The translations under genes were made by a program, and so were the position numbers. A DNA stretch of 64,000 nt, taken from positions 62,001 to 126,000 of the forward strand of contig CAJNDS010000360.1 of NCBI GenBank assembly GCA_905221605.1, written 5' to 3'. This document shows positions 59,186 through 64,000 of this stretch, piece by piece; the stretch's first letter is position 1; each line of letters begins with the position of its first letter. The notes beneath the pieces are model-generated. The model was not told the origin of the DNA and made no database searches. It saw nothing but the letters and a program-made list of their open reading frames with translations. This stretch comes from Symbiodinium natans. Taxonomy: Eukaryota; Sar; Dinophyceae; Suessiales; Symbiodiniaceae.

Positions 59186-61543
59186 CTACTTCAGCCAAAC
59201 CGGCACGCGGTACTCGCTGCTGCACCGCGGCTCCTCCGTTGGGGAGGCTTCCGCGTGCTTGAAGGCACTGTGAAAGACCGTTCGGATGCGGTCGTAAGGA
59301 GCCTCGACGCCACGCTCGTACTGGAACTGCTTCATGACCAGGACCTCATCCTTGGTCACGTCGGGGTAGTAATACCTCGACCAGGGCGCCGAGCCGAGAA
59401 CCCTAAACCCTGAACCCCAGAACTTGGAACCCCACGACCATCGTTCCTTTGGGCCCCTTTTCGGCAAAGGCGCCACTTGTGGTCGGCACTGAACTTGATA
59501 CAGGTGCTGACCTGGCCACCAGCGACGAAGCCGTAGGTCTCCTGTGAGAGGACCTCCTCCACCTCCAGGGGCTACAGAGAGCTACAGTGAGGGGGTTTAG
59601 GGTTTAGGGTTTAGGGTTTAGGGTTTAGGGTTACAGAGAGAAGGTAGCGGAAGTAGGACACCGCATCCCAATCACCATCTCACCAACTCCCGCGCCCTTA
59701 AGAGCAGCTCTCTTGAACCCTGAACCCTAAACCTTGAACCCTGCAGAACCATCCCTGACCATTCCCTACATATTGAAAGACATCCCCTAGGGATGGTTGG
59801 ATGTCGATCGTTCCCTACAGCACTAACCAGCGGTGGAAGGTTTAGGGTTTGGGGTACTTACCAACCAGTTGTATAAGGTTTAGGGATGCTCAGGTTGAGC
59901 CTTCACGGTGTTGGGGTCGCACAGCGCCAAGGGGAAGGACTTCACCTCAGCCGTGCCGCAAGGCAACACCAAGCTCACTTAAGGTCCCATGGGGCTAAGC
60001 GTTTACATGGTTTAGGGTTTAGGGTTTAGGGTTTAGGGTTTAGGGTTTGGGGCATCTGAAGTTTTACGGCACAACGCCGTAACACCAGTTTTCCAGGGCT
60101 CTTGGGGTGCCAAGTTGCCGGACCCTTCATGGGCAAAACGGGCCGCCAGAAGTTCAGCACCATGTAACCCGCTGTGCTGGGGTCCTTCAACCTGCAACGA
60201 GAACAGCCCAGGCCCCAGGGCTCAGGCCTGTGGGATCAGGCCGAGCATGCAGAGCATCCAGGGAAACTACACGGTTTCCCGGTGGGAGCTTCAGAACTTG
60301 CTCGGGTTCAGGGCTAGCTGACAACTGATCCTCAGGCTTAGGGTTCAGGATGGTTGTGGGTGTGGGGCCAGCAAACCCAGCTCCTACGATGGAGGCTCGG
60401 GGTTACTACCCACCCCCACTCCCCCTCCCCCGCCTCTCCATGAACTGCTCGAAGCTACCGAGGCGTTTGTCGTAGGTGTTGTCGAGGTCTGCGGGATAGA
60501 GGCCGTAGTCTTGGTGGATGCCCAAGCCGTAGCTTGTGTTGGGGCCACCCGGGCCGCGCCTCCCAAGAAGCTTCGGGGAAGAAAGAGGGGGGGCTTAGGG
60601 TTTAGGGTTTAGGGTTTTGGGGCTCTGTCCTCAGCGCGCCGAAAGGCCAGCTGATGTCCGCCACGTTGGGGAGGAGCTCCCTTACCTCATGTTGCCATGG
60701 ACTGAACGAACCCTGAACACTGAACCATTCCTGGCCATTCCCAGCAAGGTCCCTTCGGGAAACCGCAAAAATTGCACGGGCGCGAGGCGTCTGGTAGGAT
60801 TCGAGGGTTGAAACGTGACGTGCTTAATCCCTATGTGTGGCGAGTTTGTCTACTCACGTAGCCAACTCTCTAAGGAACACCACCCGGAACCCTCAGCCTA
60901 AAAACCTTCTACTTACAACTTCTACGCCCTGAAATGTAACTGTGAACTAACCTGAAAAACAAGACCACAAAACCCGGGGAGCGCAAACTCTGAATTTACA
61001 CTCGTAAACCCGCCGAAGCCTGCGGGGTCTGCTGGTCGTTCATCCACAGTCCACTTGAGGATGTGTTGAGGGAAGACATATAAGGGTCTAGAATTTAAGT
61101 TCGGGCGTAGGCTTTGGCGTTGAGGGCCCTGGGTTTGGGGAAAGTGCATGTGCAGCGTGTTTCACGAGCAATGATTGGGCATTCCAATTCCCCCACCCTC
61201 GCCACTAAAGCACGTGAAACAACCAGGCGCCTTGCACACGTGCTACCAACAAAAAGAAGCGGCTCACTCCCTCCCTTCCTACGGAGCAACGATGAGTTAC
61301 CAGGGGCTCCAGTTCCTTGGTATAGATCTCACGGACGGGCGAGGCTTCTCCGGGCTCCGGCTTCCTCTCCACGCCAGCCACGCTGCTGTGCTTCAACCAA
61401 TCCTCGGCCGCCATCTTCGTGGGGTGCTCGAAGAGTACGAAGCCGTACTTGTCGAAGAAGTCGCGCTTGCTGAGCCCCTCCTCCACCTGCTTCTTCCGGG
61501 CATCCTCCACCTTAACAGGAACTCTCGACTTTGCCTTGCTCAT
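59186..61543 (-). CDS. CmcJ/AsaB-like iron- and 2-oxoglutarate-type hydroxylase
   Basis: Seven exons: 61543-61301, 60685-60630, 60559-60434, 60191-60119, 59945-59901, 59562-59474, 59375-59186. They sum to 822 nt, giving 273 residues and a stop. All joins keep the frame and restore family motifs: FFDKYGFVLFEHPTK (29-43), YTKELEPL-VRELLPN, RRGPGGPNTSYGLGIHQDYG (100-119), GYMVLNFWRP, FPLALCDPNTV, FSADHKW-YYYPDVTKDE and TVFHSAF (H246). H115, D117 and H246 are the likely metal ligands. Family members (cephamycin CmcJ, fungal AsaB/CTB9-like) act in secondary metabolism; the substrate here is unknown. Donors are GT once, GA once and GC four times. The first Met is at 61543; the frame is open 71 codons further upstream, so a longer N-terminus is possible. 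Introns carry telomere-like repeats. Confidence 0.85.
59376..60629. repeat. Telomere-like repeats inside the hydroxylase introns
   Basis: Arrays lie at 59398-59420, 59594-59632, 59838-59884, 60008-60052, 60338-60350 and 60594-60618. Most are CCCTAAA in the gene sense, but the 59376-59473 intron carries TTTAGGG in the gene sense. The intron between exons 2 and 3 (60560-60629, 70 nt) is mostly such repeat. Confidence 0.8.
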
Positions 61544-61880
61544 GGTCCGCAGGGTGCGGAGGCAGGATGGAGAGCAGGGCGGCAGACAGAAATATTTCAG
61601 CACGGGAAGGTAGCCACCAATGCAGCAGCTGAAGTCCGCGTACATCTTCTCCCCGGGCTTCACCTGCAGGGTCCGGATGCGAGAAAACGGAGAGCCTAAG
61701 ATGGCCACTTCTTCCTTGGTTTTTGCTACGATTTCCCGGTGAACCCAAACAACCACACTGTGCCGAGTCCCACTTCCACTTCTGGTCGGTAGTAGCCGTT
61801 CATTATCGCTTCGGTCGCCATCTTCCAGAACTCAGCGCAAAGGAGCCACGATTCCACGGCTGCTCCCTGAAAGCCCAAAT
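61544..61880 (-). other. Open region upstream of the hydroxylase start
   Basis: The hydroxylase frame stays open to about 61756 and beyond (KPGEKMYADFSCCIGGYL). A second minus frame (WKMATEAIMNGYYRPEVEVG) is open at about 61755-61830. Either may be a 5' exon, an upstream gene's last exon or chance. Confidence 0.3.
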
Positions 61881-62014
61881 GCCGCTCAATGGACGAGGAG
61901 GATCAACCTCTCACCCTGAAACCTAAACTCTAAATCTTAAACCCTGAATTTGGCCGGAGCCCTATTAAAACGCTACACCCTCGACCCTAAACCCTCAACC
62001 TTGAACTCCAAACT

Positions 62015-63853
62015 TTAAACTCTGAACCATGAACCCTTAACGCTAGACCCTAAATCCTGACGATCTTTGCAAGGACACTTGCTCAAACGGCACCAGGACG
62101 TGTGTCCTTGGAACTCTTTCTTGTTTTCTAAGAGATGCTCTAAGCCATCAAACCTCAGTAGAATTCTGACGACGGCAGTGACTAAGTCTCGCCGGCCTGG
62201 AATCTCAGAGACACGAAACACTTCGCCAGCAGCACCCGTGTGCATGCCCATACAATATCGAAAAATTGGCAGCGCGGGCTCGGATATATCCAGAATATGA
62301 TAGCCATTGAGCAGCAAGCCCGCAGCAGACAGCTGAGCGCTGGCATCTGCGCGGCGTTTCAAGCGAGAGCTTCCTAGCAATTCAGGCAAGGTGCCTTGGA
62401 GCTGCAACTTCTTGGCGTTGTTGAACTCGTAATGCTGCTTCCATCGGAACTCGCGAAGAGCAAACACAACATGCAAGAGTGCCTGTGGATCTGGCTTACT
62501 GATCAAGGGGTCCAACTTGGCTGCAATGTCCACGTCCTCCTTATCGCCACTTTTGCGCAGTTTGAGGGCAAGCTCGAAGGCGAAGTGTGCCAATGTCATT
62601 GTCATTTCCTCCGCTAGCCCCGGTGGCAAGTCTGCTTCGTCCAGGGCTCGGAGTAAAGGAACAGTCAGAGATGTTGCGAGCATTTGGTTGCATGCGTCCC
62701 ATGGAAAAAAGTGTTTAGAAACCCGCTGATGCAGCAACTTCATCTTGTGCATGGTCTCATTTGCCAGTTTGCCCTGTAGTAGCGACACGCTGGGATCAAT
62801 CTCGACCCACGCAGCCACGAGCGCAGCCACGGTCCAACTTTCTCTGCGAACGCCAAGGGTGATGTGGAGTGACGACAGGTTGTGAAGGCTTTCGGCAAAG
62901 TGATGAAGGCCAGCGGGCATGTACAATACGTCTCCAGGGCTTAGAATAAAGCTTTGATGTGTACTTAGCGCCTCTCCTTCCAGTATATGCCAGAGCTTCT
63001 TTCCCTCTACTTGCATCACAAAGACATCGTGAGGGTCAGAATGGATGTTCAAACCCTGAGCAGCCGGAGCGCTCAAGTACGCATTGATTTGCGTGTCCAA
63101 GCATAAAGCAGCCCACAGTGAATGGTGAAGGGCTCGTAGCCAATCATTGCCTGCTTGGACACCGTTCAAGATGAATGTCCAGGCATCGCCACGCTCTGCA
63201 AGTTCACGATCGCAGCTCAGATTTCGCTGGCTCAACATTGCACAAACACCTGCGCAGTCCAACCAATCCTTGATGGTCCAGCCGTCAGCCCGACTCATTG
63301 ATGCCGACTTGACTCCAGCATCGCTGTTCTCCCTGGGCACCGTAGCCGAATCGAAATTCGGGACGCGAGCTAAACGCACGCATGAAACGAACTCCATCTC
63401 GCATATACCTCCATGGCAGTTCTGCGAGTGATGTACGTTACTGCTATTACGTCCATCTGGACGAGCCGGCAGGTTGCCTTCCCTTAGGTCATTCAACAGC
63501 CCCAAGGATTCGTTGATGCTGAAGCGAACCCTCGCAGAACCGCGATGAAGCGTCCACTGACGTCCAAAGTAACTGTCCCTGAAGCTTGGGTCGTTTTTCC
63601 CTGTGAGCCAGGGAAGCACACCGATCTGCTTCCATGGGCTTGTGTCGCACTGCAACTTTGCAGCTCTAGGCACACGTCTCGGAGGGTGCACAAGTCTCCC
63701 AGCACAGAACCCTTCCTTCCAAGCAAGCGTGGCAAGTCTGCAGGGTTGCTTGCCTGGCTCATGCGCAACAGGCAAAGGAGCCCATCGCACGAGCACGCAG
63801 AACAGTAGAAACACACCAGCTGGCCGCCGAGTGCAGTGTCGCACAGCTTGCAT
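62015..63853 (-). CDS. JmjC/cupin-type (ribosomal-oxygenase-like) protein, probable retrogene
   Basis: This is a 612-residue single ORF, by far the longest in the window. Residues 12-30 are hydrophobic (GVFLLFCVLV), possibly a signal peptide. The JmjC/cupin core is at about 255-340: LNIHSDPHDVFVMQVEGKK, then LSPGDVLYMPAGLHHFAESL. H271, D273 and H318 align with the Fe(II) ligands of the MINA/NO66 hydroxylase family, which uses 2-oxoglutarate to hydroxylate protein substrates. A helical region of about 250 residues follows. An in-frame TAG at 63876-63878, inside the spliced-leader relict, makes 63853 the first available Met. Lack of introns plus the leader relict suggests origin from a processed mRNA. 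The last dozen codons (after CKDRQ) are telomere-like sequence, so the true end may be an intron at about 62056. Confidence 0.8.
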   Translation of the reverse strand: MQAVRHCTRRPAGVFLLFCVLVRWAPLPVAHEPGKQPCRLATLAWKEGFCAGRLVHPPRRVPRAAKLQCDTSPWKQIGVLPWLTGKNDPSFRDSYFGRQWTLHRGSARVRFSINESLGLLNDLREGNLPARPDGRNSSNVHHSQNCHGGICEMEFVSCVRLARVPNFDSATVPRENSDAGVKSASMSRADGWTIKDWLDCAGVCAMLSQRNLSCDRELAERGDAWTFILNGVQAGNDWLRALHHSLWAALCLDTQINAYLSAPAAQGLNIHSDPHDVFVMQVEGKKLWHILEGEALSTHQSFILSPGDVLYMPAGLHHFAESLHNLSSLHITLGVRRESWTVAALVAAWVEIDPSVSLLQGKLANETMHKMKLLHQRVSKHFFPWDACNQMLATSLTVPLLRALDEADLPPGLAEEMTMTLAHFAFELALKLRKSGDKEDVDIAAKLDPLISKPDPQALLHVVFALREFRWKQHYEFNNAKKLQLQGTLPELLGSSRLKRRADASAQLSAAGLLLNGYHILDISEPALPIFRYCMGMHTGAAGEVFRVSEIPGRRDLVTAVVRILLRFDGLEHLLENKKEFQGHTSWCRLSKCPCKDRQDLGSSVKGSWFRV

Positions 63854-63864
63854 CTGAAACAGAG

Positions 63865-63882
63865 TGAGCCAAAATGGCTACG
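63865..63882 (-). promoter_or_regulatory. Relict dinoflagellate spliced leader
   Basis: Read on the minus strand, CGTAGCCATTTTGGCTCA is an exact match to positions 3-20 of the 22-nt dinoflagellate spliced leader. It is directly preceded by a pyrimidine-rich AG acceptor (GGTGTCTCAG). Another acceptor, CTGTTTCAG, ends just before the ATG at 63853. Known biology: trans-spliced mRNAs that are reverse-transcribed and re-inserted leave such relicts upstream of the gene. Confidence 0.9.
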
Positions 63883-64000
63883 CTGAGACACCTGCCACTT
63901 CAGATGCCCTCCAAACCGTCCCACTTTCGCACTTAAGCCCTATCACAACCGTTGAGAACATGCTGAACTTCCTGAAATTCGAATATTCGCACATATGGCT

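Overview
The window reads as nuclear DNA of a dinoflagellate; the species cannot be told from the sequence. The main evidence is an 18-base exact match to the dinoflagellate trans-spliced leader just upstream of a JmjC gene (63865-63882, minus sense). Further support comes from plant/dinoflagellate-type telomere heptamers (TTTAGGG) scattered throughout, introns that mostly start with GC or GA instead of GT, and every recognisable gene lying on the minus strand. The many short ORFs elsewhere are mostly chance.

Layout, in minus-strand gene order. 62.0-63.85 kb: a JmjC/cupin-type oxygenase ORF of 612 residues without internal introns, preceded by the leader relict, so probably a retro-copied mRNA. 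59.19-61.54 kb: a CmcJ/AsaB-like oxygenase whose seven exons I could join into a continuous 273-residue reading frame; its introns are largely telomere-like repeats. 52-59 kb: a gene-poor spacer with palindromic satellites, a 2.1 kb element with terminal inverted repeats, and a head-to-head telomere-repeat junction at 59030. About 51.8 kb to the window start: a long minus-strand series of exons. These encode MAM-domain pieces (51.7-47.8 kb), cysteine-rich GCC2/GCC3-type repeats (43-42.5 and 31.6-27.7 kb), a pair of Y-x-x-CWC repeats (41.3-40.6 kb), membrane segments (27.3 kb and about 20-13.6 kb), soluble exons (13.4-10 kb), a domain with TIR-like motif order (7.06-5.9 kb), and finally one-exon-per-repeat leucine-rich repeats (4.5-0 kb).

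Exon phases join the TIR-like domain to the LRRs, so those are one gene with fair confidence. Whether the MAM, GCC and membrane exons belong to the same gene is inference. If they do, the product is a very large receptor with an adhesive, cysteine-rich outside and an LRR-bearing inside, whose 3' end lies beyond the window.

Non-coding structure is abundant: a 1.2 kb inverted-repeat element (2651-3832) holding a 57-bp minisatellite; a large palindrome of 55-bp repeats (25.3-26.7 kb); AT-rich DNA broken by poly-C tracts (23.7-25.0 kb); a 1.35 kb higher-order telomere-like block (33.7-35.0 kb); and dispersed poly-G/C repeats shared by sites 30 kb apart.
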